Positions 47,715 to 57,474 of a stretch of DNA of 64,000 bases are shown one piece after another. This DNA comes from Nitrobacter sp963807355 (GTDB lineage Bacteria > Pseudomonadota > Alphaproteobacteria > Rhizobiales > Xanthobacteraceae). The first letter of the stretch is position 1; every line of letters starts with the position of its first letter. A program made the translations under genes and the position numbers. The notes under the pieces were generated by a model. It was not told the DNA's origin. It searched no databases and saw only the letters and a list, made by a program, of their open reading frames with translations. The DNA is taken from contig CAWEBX010000033.1 of the NCBI GenBank assembly GCA_963807355.1, forward strand, positions 61,837 to 125,836, read 5' to 3'.

Positions 47715-47951
47715 CTTCTTCGGTAACTAACCTATGCTGATTTTAGTATTGAGAGGGGAGCGGAACGTGGTGCGTGATCATTATTGGATTGGGCTTTGTT
47801 GCCGCGTCCAGCGTAATGCTCGGGGAAACGGCTAACTGGACATCGTGATCGACCGACTTATGAACGGCGGTGATCCGCGCAGGATTGCCGGCGGGTGTGC
47901 TCCTAGAGAGAGTGGGCACGCGCGAACCGCGTCCTACATCCGATTGCGATT

Positions 47952-48105
47952 TTGTCGCTGCGACCGACGCAGATGACGGTCGGGATGCGGGAGGTCGAGG
48001 AGAAGCGCCGACGCTGGCGCGCGCAGGAGTCCGACAAGAAGCGCGCCGAGTTGCTTGGCCAGCGTATGATCCCGGTGGTGCGCGACCCCAACCGAGGTGT
48101 GAGTA
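47952..48105 (+). pseudogene. ParB-like nuclease (ParBc_2 type) fragment
   Basis: SLRPTQMTVGMREVEEKRRR, then WRAQESDKKRAELLGQRMIP and VVRDP match the N-terminal segment of the ParBc_2 'ParB-like' family. The similarity ends near 48100, where the frame runs into the next region. Only about 50 of some 180 residues remain. Confidence 0.5.
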
Positions 48106-48110
48106 AACGC

Positions 48111-48367
48111 TTATCTCGGCCGACTATCGCGGGAATCTGCCTGCGACGTCTTGCCCGCCTTCATGGCCTGCATCCCCATCTCTGCTTCTGACCGGGTCTT
48201 GAAGTATATTTCGTCATCGACAGTACGAACCGTGCTCTTCGGCCTTTGGTCGACGATCGAGCATTTGTTCGTGGTGCAATCAAGAACGACGAGTAATGGG
48301 CAGCTGCTGCCGCCTGCGCAAAGCATGCGCGGCTCCGCATGCGAACGCGCATAAGGCAGCTTCTCAT
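48111..48367 (-). pseudogene. Decayed paralogue of the small exported protein at 48533
   Basis: VLDCTTNKCSIVDQRPKSTV, then RTVDDEIYFKTRSEAEMGMQ and AMKAGK match 48533-48772 (CTIVDQKPTVTTTIVDHGIF). The signal peptide lies in another frame (FAQAAAAAHYSS), so a shift near 48300 has broken it. Confidence 0.5.
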
Positions 48368-48483
48368 GTTCGCCTCGATTTCGCGCAGATCAAGAGCGAA
48401 CGCGGCCGTGACGCCGATCGTTCCTCCGTGCGCGCGCCTCGCCGCTCACCGAAACGGCGGATCGCCTTTGCAAATGAATGCAT

Positions 48484-48514
48484 AAAAAAGCCCCGCGGAG
48501 CGAACCGGCAGGGC
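48484..48514 (-). terminator. Rho-independent terminator after the 48533-48772 gene
   Basis: Read on the minus strand, gccctg...cggggc forms a GC-rich stem followed directly by six T. It lies 19 bases past the stop of the small exported gene. Confidence 0.55.
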
Positions 48515-48532
48515 GAGTATGGCGCGATTGGA

Positions 48533-48772
48533 TCAGTCGTCGTGTACGTCCGTGCAGACCTTCATCGTTTTCATGCCGGTCTCAGCTTCGGACCGGGTCT
48601 TAAAGATGCCGTGGTCGACGATGGTGGTCGTGACGGTCGGCTTCTGGTCGACGATGGTGCACCTCTTCGTCGCGGGGTCACGGACGACATAGTATTCCTC
48701 GTGAACCACGGCCTGAGCCAATGCCGATGTAGCTGCGAACGCAATGACCGCGCTCAAAACAACTTTCTTCAT
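48533..48772 (-). CDS. Small exported protein with VVRDPATKRCTIVDQKP motif
   Basis: 79 residues: signal peptide MKKVVLSAVIAFAATSALAQ, then VVHEEYYVVRDPATKRCTIV and DQKPTVTTTIVDHGIFKTRS. The single-domain, one-Cys architecture is common in Bradyrhizobium secretomes; function unknown. A decayed paralogue follows downstream. Confidence 0.7.
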   Translation of the reverse strand: MKKVVLSAVIAFAATSALAQAVVHEEYYVVRDPATKRCTIVDQKPTVTTTIVDHGIFKTRSEAETGMKTMKVCTDVHDD

Positions 48773-49239
48773 TGATGCGTTTCCTCCGTTCGTTGCTCAA
48801 CGGAGAGCCAAACGCGGTTGGCTTTGGGTTTGTTCCTTACTCGAAACTGCGAACTCCAACCCTCTGACGTGCCAACCTTGCGGCCGAATATGCGATCAGG
48901 CGGCCAAAGAAGGCCCGCAACACCGAGCCCTGGCAGCGGGCCGCCAAGGGGCTGCAGTTGGCAGCGCAACACGGCGGACCATTCATATTTAGAGCACAGA
49001 TCTACTTTTGCCAGGCCGTGCACGGCGCAATTCCGCGCGACCGATCTTTGCCAGGAACAACTCCCGATTACAGAAGTTATTGCGTCCCGCACTCGTGTCC
49101 TGAGCAACCCAATGAACAGCTTCTCGATCGATCAAGCTAGACAGGCATCTCTCGCTTGTTCCCTTACGCATCTCGCCAGTCAACAGCACAATCTCGAGCT
49201 TGAAATGGCCGCTATCCAACAGATGAGGCTTAAACTCCG

Positions 49240-49467
49240 CGACGCGTTTAATGCGGCGACGCCTTACCAACCAATAGACCCCATAACCAACAGCGAGAAC
49301 CGGAAGGCCAGCCGCGCCGACAATTGATCCAGGCGCTCCATGCACCCCATTTTTTTTAAGTTGGCCGGGTGCGTTTTCGCAATTGCCCCCGCCGTTGCAG
49401 GCCAGAGCAGGTGAAGCAATGACGGCGACTAAGGCTGCTGCCGATAAGTCTGAAGTGCGGCTTTCAT
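49240..49467 (-). pseudogene. Short exported protein with PEP-CTERM-like tail, frameshifted
   Basis: An ATG at 49467 (MKAALQTY) must shift one base to join ALVAVIASPALACNGGGNCE, a signal peptide with cleavage near ALA. After PGQLKKNGVHGAPGSIVGAA comes GLPVLAVGYGVYWLVRRRR, a Gly-Pro motif, transmembrane helix and Arg cluster. That arrangement resembles PEP-CTERM or related C-terminal sorting signals. Whether an exosortase exists elsewhere is unknown. Confidence 0.35.
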
Positions 49468-49549
49468 TCGATTACTCCAATTTCCAAAAGGATCGGGTTC
49501 GGTGAAATTTACGAATTTAATTTTAGCGGTATTTAATGTTCGACGCTTA

Positions 49550-50262
49550 TTAAATCGAAACTATCCTCTCCGCGCCAAATTTCAATTTCGGTTCAATGTG
49601 TTCCCATCCATGTCCGGCTGATTTTACCACGGGTGCAGCACCGACAGATCGCGAAGCTCTTGAGGTTTGCGGTTTTTCTTCCCAGTCGGCAGCAAGGGGA
49701 GCAACGATTTCGCAGACGACGCCGGAATGTTTCATAAGTGATCCGGACATCGCCGCTGAGTTCGAGCGCCAGCACACGTTCGATTAATCGCGAACCGAAT
49801 CCCTTTCGACCGGGTTGTGAGACAGAGGGGCCATCCTGCTCCTGCCAACGAAAGGTAAACCATGGGACGCCACGCTGCTCGATTTCCCACCTGATCGTGA
49901 CTCTGCCAGTCGGGACGGATAGTGCGCCATATTTGGCCGCGTTCGTCGCTAACTCGTGCAGTGCCAACGTCAACGCCAATGCGGATTTTGGTGAGAGCTG
50001 GAGGTCAGAGCCTTCGATTTGAAATCGCCGCCGGCGTCCATGCACAGTGATGATCTGCGCAACGATATCCCTCAGTTCTGCGCTATCCCATTCCTCGCGA
50101 GTAATCAGATCATGACCGTTCGACAACGCCAGCAAACGTGCCTCGAATTTCCGAAAGTTCTCACTTTCACTCTCATGACCGCCGAAGCTTTGTCGTGCGA
50201 TGGCGAGCACAGTCGACAGATTATTCTTGAGCCTGTGCTTCATCTCACGAAGCAAAGTGAAA
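49550..50262 (-). pseudogene. HWE-type histidine kinase, 5'-truncated and frameshifted
   Basis: HFTLLREMKHRLKNNLSTVL holds the phospho-acceptor His, ALHELATNAAKYGALSVPTG the N box and GFGSRLIERVLALELSGDVR the C-terminal G region of HWE kinases. A shift near 49745 leads to SGVVCEIVAPLAADWEEKPQ. The N-terminal PAS or GAF sensor is missing. Upstream of about 50260 the sequence becomes antisense exonuclease III, marking a junction. It is probably inactive. Confidence 0.65.
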
Positions 50263-50934
50263 TGAGAGGCGAGAGACTTCCCCGAGGCCGCTCTTCTCAA
50301 AGCGGGCTATTTTGCCGTGTGGGAAGGACAAAAGTCGTGGAACGGCGTCGCCATTTTTTCGAAACGGTCGCAACCGATCGTTACCCGCCGGCGGCTCCCC
50401 GGCGATCCCGCTGATCGCGAGGCCAGATACATCGAAGCTGCAGTCGACGGCCTGCTGATTGGCTGCCTATATCTTCCGAATGGAAATCCTCAACCGGGAC
50501 CGAAGTTCGATTACAAGATGAAGTGGTTTTCGCGACTGGCTCGTCATGCGGCTCAGTTGCAGAAGCAAGGCCACCCCGCTCTCCTGGTTGGCGACTACAA
50601 CGTTGCACCGACCGACCTTGATATCTACCCCACGAAGTCATGGACTAAGGATGCGCTGGTTCAGCCCACGTCACGCAAGGCGTTTGCCTCGCTCCTTGCG
50701 AACGGATGGACTGACGCTCTCCGCGATGTTTTCGGTGACGAGCGCATCTATACTTTCTGGACCTACTGGCGAGATCGCTATGAAAAGGACCATGGTCTCA
50801 GGCTTGACCACTTTCTTCTCAGCCATTCCGTTGCTTCCCGCTTAGTAGAAGCGGGCGTGGATAGCGACGTAAGAGGCGAAGATAACGCCAGCGATCACGC
50901 GCCGGTCTGGATCAAGCTGGAAAGTGCTCGCTAG
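50256..50934 (+). pseudogene. xth: Exonuclease III (Xth type), N-terminally truncated
   Basis: The frame starts after the junction with ARDFPEAALLKAGYFAVWEG, then QKSWNGVAIFSKRS and IGCLYLPNGNPQPGPKFDYK. The catalytic region follows: LLVGDYNVAPTDLDIY (Asp/Asn pair), LRLDHFLLSHSVASRLVEAG and NASDHAPVWIKLE (final His). About 75 N-terminal residues, including the first metal Glu region (WNVNS, QE), are absent. A GTG at 50317 could start a shortened product. Xth-type enzymes remove abasic sites and 3' blocks in repair, but this copy lacks essential residues. Confidence 0.7.
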
Positions 50935-51232
50935 AGAGTGGGCCAGTTGCGGAGTGCTCTTGTAGCGCGGCAATCCCGTCGCTGACAGCGTCGTCAGCTA
51001 TGACACTCTCCACCGAAAGCATCCCGGCAACTGCAAGCGCGTTTCCTTCCGCGCCGGTCACTATGAGGAGTTGCTCGAAACGCGGTGTGCTTGCCGCCGG
51101 CGCTTCGTCGGGACCTACATCTGGCCCCGATCGTGAGGGTCTGTGCGCCCCGTCGAAAATCGGGGGTGATGCATGACAAGGTCGCGGTGGTGTTGGTAAC
51201 GCTCTGTAGCGCTCCGAACACGCGCTGAGAAC

Positions 51233-52362
51233 TCAGGCTGTCTGCGACTTCGGCATTTCTGGAAGTGGGTCTCGCACGACCAAGATGATCGTATTCAAGA
51301 CATCCGCCACTTTCGCTGGAGTTGATTTGCTACGCATCCAGTTCCGATGAACGAATGTGGGATCGTGCGCTTTAGCGTTTTTGTAGGCCATAACAACTCC
51401 GGCCTTGGCATCCCGAAAGACCTGAGAGTAAATCTTGCCTCGGCCTCCCTCTCCCAGTTCCCAGTCACCTTTGTAGGTTTTCGCAAGCTCCGCTTTCCAA
51501 CGGCCACGATAATAGTGCTGAATAACCGTTCGGGCGGCGCTCAAGAGTATCCATTTGCGCTCAAGGGCTGCTCGGGTGTCAGCATCTGTCTCCAGCTTTC
51601 GTTCCTCTTTCAAGCGCTGACTGAACTCCTTGGAAAGCCAATAAACGGCAGCACGAAGCCGAAATTCATCTTCTGGCATTTGCTCCCAAACACTGTCGCC
51701 GTCGCCAAATATTTTATTGTACCCACCGGCCTGTTCGTCGAGTAGGAAAGCGGTGGCTCCGGAAAAATCTATCGGGTCCTCTAAAAATGCATAAACAGTT
51801 TTTGCAAACTCTTCGAGACTTCTGCGTTTCGTACCGTCCGGTCTGTTCTCTTCGGCTGATAGTCAACTTGTTTTCCTCGATACTTAATCTTAGCGAACTG
51901 TTGTTTCAGACCCGTCTGAACAGGATCGTTACTCCGAAAATCCGAAACCTTGATGACGTTTTGTGTATTGTTAAACTGAGTAATGCTCTCGCATCTGCCC
52001 AGCTTGTCCATAACCGCCCGGAATCTTGTGATGCGGACTAATACGATCGGCGGCGTTTCATTCCATTCCGGCGGCGTTGATCTTGATGCGCGCGCCACGT
52101 TGACTAGCGCTTTCACGGTTTGAGCACCATTGATAACCTGAAGGCCGGTAACTTCGATGCGGTCGGCGTGGTCCTTCAAGGACGTGCAAAGACACGAGAT
52201 GCCATTGTTGAAAAGGAAGAACGAAAGTGGGTTCTCTTTCGCGGTCCGCATTATTCGTTTGTTGGTGACCGTGTTGCCAATAAAATTGCGGATGTTGAGG
52301 GAGAAAATGGATTCACTCCCGAGAGACTTGTAGGCGTTTATAATCTGCTTGGCGTCGAGCAT
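51233..52362 (-). pseudogene. AIPR-family abortive-infection protein, truncated and frameshifted
   Basis: LGSESIFSLNIRNFIGNTVT, then NKRIMRTAKENPLSFFLFNN and NGISCLCTSLKD are diagnostic of AIPR (abortive infection phage resistance) proteins, followed by VTGLQVINGAQTVKALVNVA. At about 51825 a one-base shift leads to EEFAKTVYAFLEDPIDFSGA, TAFLLDEQAGGYNKIFGDGD and a C-terminal helical part ending at 51233. The N-terminal portion (about 200 residues) is missing upstream of 52362, where the integrase remnant begins. It is a lost phage-defence gene rather than an active one. Confidence 0.65.
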
Positions 52363-52372
52363 TCAACGCGGC

Positions 52373-52750
52373 TTAATCCCGGCAATGGTTGCGGCGAAGG
52401 TGACGAGACCGGCGCTTGACGATCACTCCCGACCAAAACGGGACGATGAGGGCAAGCCCGTCCTTGATGTTGCCTAAAAGCTCGATATTGCCGCGACCAT
52501 TCGGAAACACCAACCAAAGCCGTCCATCCTGAGGCAAAATACAGCGGCATGCACACGCTCCGGCACTTTTACGCATCGTTCTCCCATCAACCGCAAAGCC
52601 GATGGTGGTCTCGAACTGCCGGCGAAGATCGTGCAGGAGCGTTTAGGCCACTCAACGATCGCCATCACGCTCGACACCTATTCGCATCTGTTTCCCTCGG
52701 GTGACGATACGAGCCATGATGCCGCCGTCGACGCGCTGCTTGGGCCTTAA
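52373..52750. pseudogene. Tyrosine integrase remnant with internal inversion
   Basis: On the plus strand, KYSGMHTLRHFYAS, then a one-base shift and ELPAKIVQERLGHSTIAITL, DTYSHLF give the catalytic end (His-x-x-Arg, His, Tyr). On the minus strand, DGRLWLVFPNGRGNIELLGN between about 52412 and 52530 is the segment that normally precedes it in the same gene. About 120 bp have therefore been inverted within the integrase. The rest of the gene is gone. Confidence 0.55.
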
Positions 52751-52772
52751 CGCAGCTGAACCGAGAGAGCGT

Positions 52773-52976
52773 ATGATCCCGACGTTGGTTATTTTTTTAA
52801 CGACAGCTCTAGCCATTCCCAAGAACGGACCATGCCCCTCCGGCTATTCGTCATCCGCTAAATTTTGCGTTCCGAATAAAGGCGCGGGTACTGCTGTACG
52901 CGTCGACCACATGGAGGCATGTCCCTCCGGTATGTCGCGATCAGGAAGCTACTGCATCTCAGGGTCTACACGCTAA
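52773..52976 (+). CDS. Small exported cysteine-rich protein
   Basis: 67 residues with a short signal (MIPTLVIFLTTALA), then two repeats of a 'CPSGYSSSAKFCVP' / 'CPSGMSRSGSYCIS' unit, giving four cysteines in a C-P-S-G...(F/Y)C pattern. Similar two-repeat exported peptides occur in Bradyrhizobium. Function unknown. Confidence 0.6.
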   Translation: MIPTLVIFLTTALAIPKNGPCPSGYSSSAKFCVPNKGAGTAVRVDHMEACPSGMSRSGSYCISGSTR

Positions 52977-53059
52977 AGACGCCAAGCCAGATAGCCGAAG
53001 TTCGCTCGAATGTAGATCCATCGGCGTACAGCACAGCCCGGATCTCTCCCAAATTCGGA

Positions 53060-53470
53060 GAAGCGACTGATCATATCCAATTCAAAAGCGCACGTCACGG
53101 AGTCGCTGAGCACCCTTGCCCTTGCTAGATATTGCGTGAATGCTCTTAGTGGCATTCGAGCTTGGCTCGAAGCTGGCGCGCGATCTTGTCGACGAGATTC
53201 TCGACACCTTCAGAATAACACCGATTTTACATCTTTTCCCTTCCGCCATCCACTGCAGGATAACCATTTCTCGCGGAGTAGGTTCCGGGGGCTGGTTTTA
53301 CTTTTGAGCGACGGCTCGCGCGAATGCGTGCATTTCGATCAGTCTTCGGGGGAACTTCAGCACGTTCACTTGCCAGGGAAAAACCGGCGGTTTGACCATC
53401 CAGGGTATCATCGGAACAGTGAACCCGCACCCCAGATCAAAACTCGCGTGATTTTCCGATGATGCGCTTC
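53060..53470 (-). pseudogene. LuxR-type regulator remnant
   Basis: Read on the minus strand in shifting frames: CGFTVPMI, then DTLDGQTAGFSLASERAEVP (autoinducer-binding domain end), then PREMVILQWMAEGK, GVENLVDKIARQLRAKLE (LuxR helix-turn-helix). At least three frame changes and an in-frame stop show it is dead. The N-terminal part is missing. Confidence 0.45.
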
Positions 53471-53487
53471 GGCGCTGGTGTGCTTCG

Positions 53488-53830
53488 TTAGTTTGGCTCG
53501 ATCAGACCATAGAAATGGTTCCGTGGAGGTATTACCCAGAGGATAGTCGGATCGTCGAAGAGGTAACCTTGCGTGAAATAGCGCTCACCTCCACGCTTCT
53601 CTTGCGATTTGAAAAGTACCTTGTAAGCATTACCTTGAGCGGAGATACCGTATTTATCATCGTGGAAAATCTGCTGTACCGTTTATCCTGGACTCCACAA
53701 GTAAGCTTCCGCTGCGCTTTCGTGCTCTATATCGAGCGACGGCTGCGAGCGAACTACGTTTGGTGGCAAAGGAGGATCAGGAAACGGCTGTCCCTTTATT
53801 ACTTCCCTAAGGAATTCTTAGGAGCCGGGC
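53488..53830 (-). other. Decayed reading frame
   Basis: A minus-strand frame reads VQQIFHDDKYGISAQGNAYK, then VLFKSQEKRGGERYFTQGYL and FDDPTILWVIPPRNHFYGLI to a stop at 53488. The same frame continues upstream (SQPSLDIEHESAAEAYLWSP) beyond an in-frame TAA near 53681. There is no start codon and no recognised family. The plus-strand frame over the same bases looks like its shadow. Confidence 0.3.
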
Positions 53831-54010
53831 GCTGCCGAAGCTCATGCCGGCTCCAGCATGACCGCGCCGGATCCTGCGAACGCCGGCGCGATATCTATGC
53901 GATCTACCAGGGGGGGGCCGTTCCTGACCGTCAAAATTTAAAGTTACTTGGCGGTCCAGGCGGCGCGCTCCGATGGTGGCAGCCGAAAGAGTTCTTACAA
54001 AAGCCCCGCC

Positions 54011-54217
54011 TTAGAGGCGCGCGGATGATTTGTGCCATCGTCTGGCACGCGCTCTCACTTCGGCCTTCCGCACTTGCCTTCGAAGATCGTGAAGTTCAGT
54101 AAGACGTTCGGCCATCTCGTGAACGCTTCGTAGCAAAGCCTCAGCAGAAAAACTTTGACTACAATTACTCACAGAGAACTCCTCGCAACAATCAATATAG
54201 ATTTCGGAAGGCGCCAT
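54011..54217 (-). CDS. Small hypothetical protein
   Basis: 68 residues, MAPSEIYIDCCEEFSVSNCS, then QSFSAEALLRSVHEMAERLT and a basic end. Three cysteines cluster near the N terminus and the C half is helical. The start at 54217 is preferred to the frame's upstream Met. Function unknown. Confidence 0.45.
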   Translation of the reverse strand: MAPSEIYIDCCEEFSVSNCSQSFSAEALLRSVHEMAERLTELHDLRRQVRKAEVRARARRWHKSSARL

Positions 54218-54281
54218 AGTGTTGGTTGCTCCTGCTGGCCTCGATGTGAGCTGGTAACAGTGATGCCCAGGTACAGCCGAA

Positions 54282-54306
54282 CCCGCTCCGGGGAAACCGG
54301 AGCGGG
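54282..54306. repeat. Perfect 10-bp hairpin
   Basis: cccgctccgg and ccggagcggg flank the loop ggaaa. No T-run is present on either side, so it may be a terminator remnant or an mRNA structure. Confidence 0.45.
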
Positions 54307-54589
54307 CGCCGACACTAAGAACGGTACGCAATACCCCGTTCAGGTGTACAGTGGAATTAATACTCATTTAGCCATCGACGCAAGCGGAATCTCTGGAGCC
54401 CTTTTCGCCCTCATTCAGAGCCAGAACCGATGTGATCAAGGCTCGTACTTCCCGAGGCTGCTGTTGCCGTGGTGCGCAAATGCGCAGAGTCAGTGGGGAA
54501 CGAGAGTGGCTGTCGCTTGTGACGCTGGTTTTGTTTGTGATTTACGTTCTCCGAAGCTCAGTTCGCTCGGGTCAAGCCGCTTCTGCCTA

Positions 54590-55050
54590 ACGATCACGCG
54601 CGGCGAGCCACTGGTCGATGATCGTCGGCCATCAGCGGCATCACCGGGTGATGAAGTTCGGTGGGCGCTGGATCGATGCGCCGGAGGTCTATGGTGCATG
54701 CAATAACACTCTCCGATCGCTTCATCCGCTGGGCAGAAAGGGGCGTATGGGTAGCCATATTCCGGGCACGCGCGTCGGCCGGCGGACCTCCTGCAGGACC
54801 TAATCGATAGCTCGGCCGTGAAGGCGCATCGATGCCCATCTGACGGCAAAGAGCAGAACCATCCAGACGCGCAATCGGCTATCTGGCCCCCATCAGCAAG
54901 AACGCGACGGGACGACACTCGGCGTCGTTCAGAGCATGGATGTTCAGGGTCCGCCGGCCGCGCGATCGGCCGATAGCCTGCTATCCTGCACGGCGATAAG
55001 GGTTATGACAGCTATGCCATCCGCCAACATGCCGAGGGAAAGCGTGGCCT
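54590..55050 (+). pseudogene. IS5-family transposase remnant
   Basis: Plus-strand pieces in several frames match IS5 transposases in order: MKFGGRWIDAPEVYGACNNT, then FIRWAERGVWVAIFRARASA, GGPPA, then VKAHRCPSGGKEQN, and GDKGYDSYAIRQHAEGK (the second catalytic Asp region). Multiple shifts and deletions make it non-functional. Ends were not identified. Confidence 0.5.
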
Positions 55051-55347
55051 GCCGGCTGCGACTTACGCGCTGTTGTTGTTGCAGCGTTTGCGTGCTGATC
55101 AACAACGTCTTTCGAGCGGCTTCGGACGCCCGGCTTGCGGCCTGGACAGAGTTTGCCACTGGCGATCTGATCAAGGCGGTTGGTCTTATTCCTCGTAATT
55201 AAAATCAAACTGCACAACCTGGGCGGGACAGATCTTCGCTTTTCACATCGGTATTCTCACGCAGAGAAATTCAGGCGGCATGGAATTTACAATTAGTACC
55301 AAAAACACTATACACGGTTGATAGTTCCGCATTTCATTGGTGGAGTG

Positions 55348-55657
55348 ATGTATTCAAACCAGCAGCACCTTTCATCGCCAGAGGTTGTCGAATTGCGTAA
55401 AGAAGCAGGTCTCTGGCTCAAAGAGCTCAGGGAAAAGCGGGGGTTGTCGCAGCGCCAGATGGCTGAGAAGGTAGGGGGGAATTATTACACCTTCATTTCT
55501 CAATTGGAGTCAGGGTCGCGGCCGGATACCCCCCGATCGATATTTGGTATGGGCCGAGGTTTTGGGCGTGGAGCCGAAGTTTTTCGTCAAAAATCTCCTA
55601 AGAAGCTATGATCCGGTCACTTATTCGATCTTGTTCGGAAAAGAGCAACCCTCATAA
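55348..55657 (+). pseudogene. XRE-family regulator upstream of the secretion locus, frameshifted
   Basis: MYSNQQHLSSPEVVELRKEA starts the protein. The helix-turn-helix is LKELREKRGLSQRQMAEKVG, then YYTFISQLESG. One extra G in 'tcagggtcg' (about 55510) shifts the frame. The expected continuation GRGRIPPDRYLVWAEVLGVE and FFVKNLLRSYDPVTYSILFG stops at 55655-55657. Restored length is about 102 residues. Its position suggests control of the repeat-protein/type I secretion genes. Confidence 0.65.
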
Positions 55658-55792
55658 CTAGGGAAACACGTTAATAGGGGAACACTTTCGAACGATTGTA
55701 CTTTCCGGTCTGGGGAGTCCGGTGGGCTTGGCCGCGTCGACCATAAGCGGCTGTTGTCACCTAGGAAGTTCACCATTGGGTAGAGTGCTTTC

Positions 55793-57330
55793 ATGTTGCA
55801 AAGTAGTCAGGTTCTTTCCTTCTTTCAGGCTCGCGAGCGAGGCGATTGGAGTCAGCGAGAGCTGGCGGAATTCTACAGGGTAGAAGATGCCCTAACAAAA
55901 TCCGGAGTTGGTATTTCAACAGACCGCGGGCTCACTGACGAGGGCGAGCCCTGGTTTATTTTCTTGAGGCAAGACAACGAAGAGGTGATCGTTCACTTTG
56001 CCCGCATCGGCGGCGAGTACGTCATCGCTTCAAATTTCACCGAAGCAGTGGTTCGCGGCCGAAACTTCCAAGCTCTGGTGCGGGAGTTGCTGAATTCCTA
56101 CCCGTACTTTTTGCCAAAGCAGAACTCGTCGGGATCGACTGTTTTTTTGCATCCCGCCACAATGTTGGCGGCCTTGGTGGTCACGGGCTACGTCAAGGGC
56201 AATGAACTGAGTGCGACTGCTGACGACGGCAGTCGGCCGGCAAAGTCGTTCGGGTGGTTTCTCGATCGTCACGATCTCGCGGCGACATATTCCGCAATCG
56301 TAATCGCCTCAGTTTGGGACAGGCTTGCGATAGACAGTTCGGTTAGCAAGCCGTTTGATGACCTCGCGTCATTCGATCATGCACAGTCGGCTCACGGCGA
56401 GCACGGTGCATATATCGAGCCAGCTGTCGCAAGCGACAGCAGGCTGCAAAATATTCACGCGTTTCACGGCACGGATGATCGGTCCGTCTTGACGGCGGCG
56501 CTCAATCTAGATGGGCACGACGCCCTTCACGACGTCAACGAGCGGGCGCTTGCCGGCCTGGTGGCCAACCCGTCGGGTTTCCATCCCGAGTTATCTCATC
56601 AGGACAATGCGGCTGCCTCTTCCACGCATGACGTATTCCATGCGGAGAATTGCCTCGTTTCGAAGCTGGCCGATTTTCGTCCGCAGCAGGGTGACGACTT
56701 CTCGATTGCCGCCAACGAACAGGTTGAACGAAGCGTCACCAACAAACCTGTCAGTTCCTCTGCCCCGTCAAGTCCGACGCCGGACCATTCTGCTTCGCAC
56801 CATGTTTCGACGGCGCCGGCGATTGCAAATTCGGATACGACCATCAGGCCCGATAATCTCCCCAGCACCTCACATGTGGAAGACACCATTCATCCTTTGA
56901 ACCTTCAAGCGACTGGCGCGACCCAGGCGCCGGTGTTGGCTCTACAGCCCGAGGTCACGATCCTGGCGTCGGTGTTGGATCCACAGCCTGAGGTCACGAA
57001 TCCAGGCGCCGATTCGCGGTGGATCCACAGCCCGAGGTCACGATTCAGGCGCCGTTGGCGGATCCACAGCCTGAGGTCACGATTCAGGCGCCGTTGGCGG
57101 ATCCACAGCCCGAGGTCACGATCCAGGCGCCGATGTTGAATCCACAGCCCGAGGTCACGTCGACCCGCGAGCCGGCCGCTCAGGTGAACTACGCCGCTCT
57201 GCCGGGTAATGTGACCGCAAACGCTTTGGAACTGAGCGGCCCTATGCAGGCTTTTGACCAAGCGGCGGATAGCTCAACGCTCAGCATCGTCGGAATTGAT
57301 TTGCACCACACCGCAACTGCCCTGGGGTGA
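55793..57330 (+). pseudogene. Large acidic repeat protein beside a type I exporter, frameshifted
   Basis: About 512 residues if restored. The N domain (residues 1-160; MLQSSQVLSFFQARERGDWS, EDALTKSGVGISTDRG, IVHFARIGGEYVIASNFTEA) is folded and ends in a hydrophobic stretch (HPATMLAALVVTGYV). The middle is a low-complexity His/Asp/Ser/Ala-rich region. The C part has 13-residue repeats of DPQPEVTIQAPLA (six copies, 56943-57160). A frame break lies where repeat spacing changes from 39 to 44 bp. The end reads VDPQPEV... to IVGIDLHHTATALG. It lies 145 bp before the ABC exporter and is the best candidate for its substrate or for a surface-exposed partner. Confidence 0.6.
56943..57160 (+). repeat. 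Six tandem 39-bp repeats in the repeat protein
   Basis: 'acagcc(c/t)gaggtcacga' starts at 56944, 56983, 57027, 57066, 57105 and 57144. Spacing is 39 bp except 44 bp between copies 2 and 3, which disrupts the frame. Each unit encodes 13 residues around QPEVTIQAP. Confidence 0.85.
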
Positions 57331-57474
57331 AATCGACAGCTGTTATGACTTGCCTGATATTAGCGGTCGATCTGCTGCGGCCGGCCGTCGAAGCAGCAAG
57401 CCGTGCAGAGCTTCGAAGTATTTGCAATGAGGCATGGAGATTACCAGTCTAAGTCTTCAGGAAGTTAGTCCCTC

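Noticed and set aside
53515..54102. 195-residue plus-strand frame
   Set aside because: The opposite strand carries more protein-like sequence (LuxR debris and 53488-53830), and this frame shows no family or start signal.
56943..57160. CRISPR array
   Set aside because: Units are contiguous, in-frame coding repeats without variable spacers.
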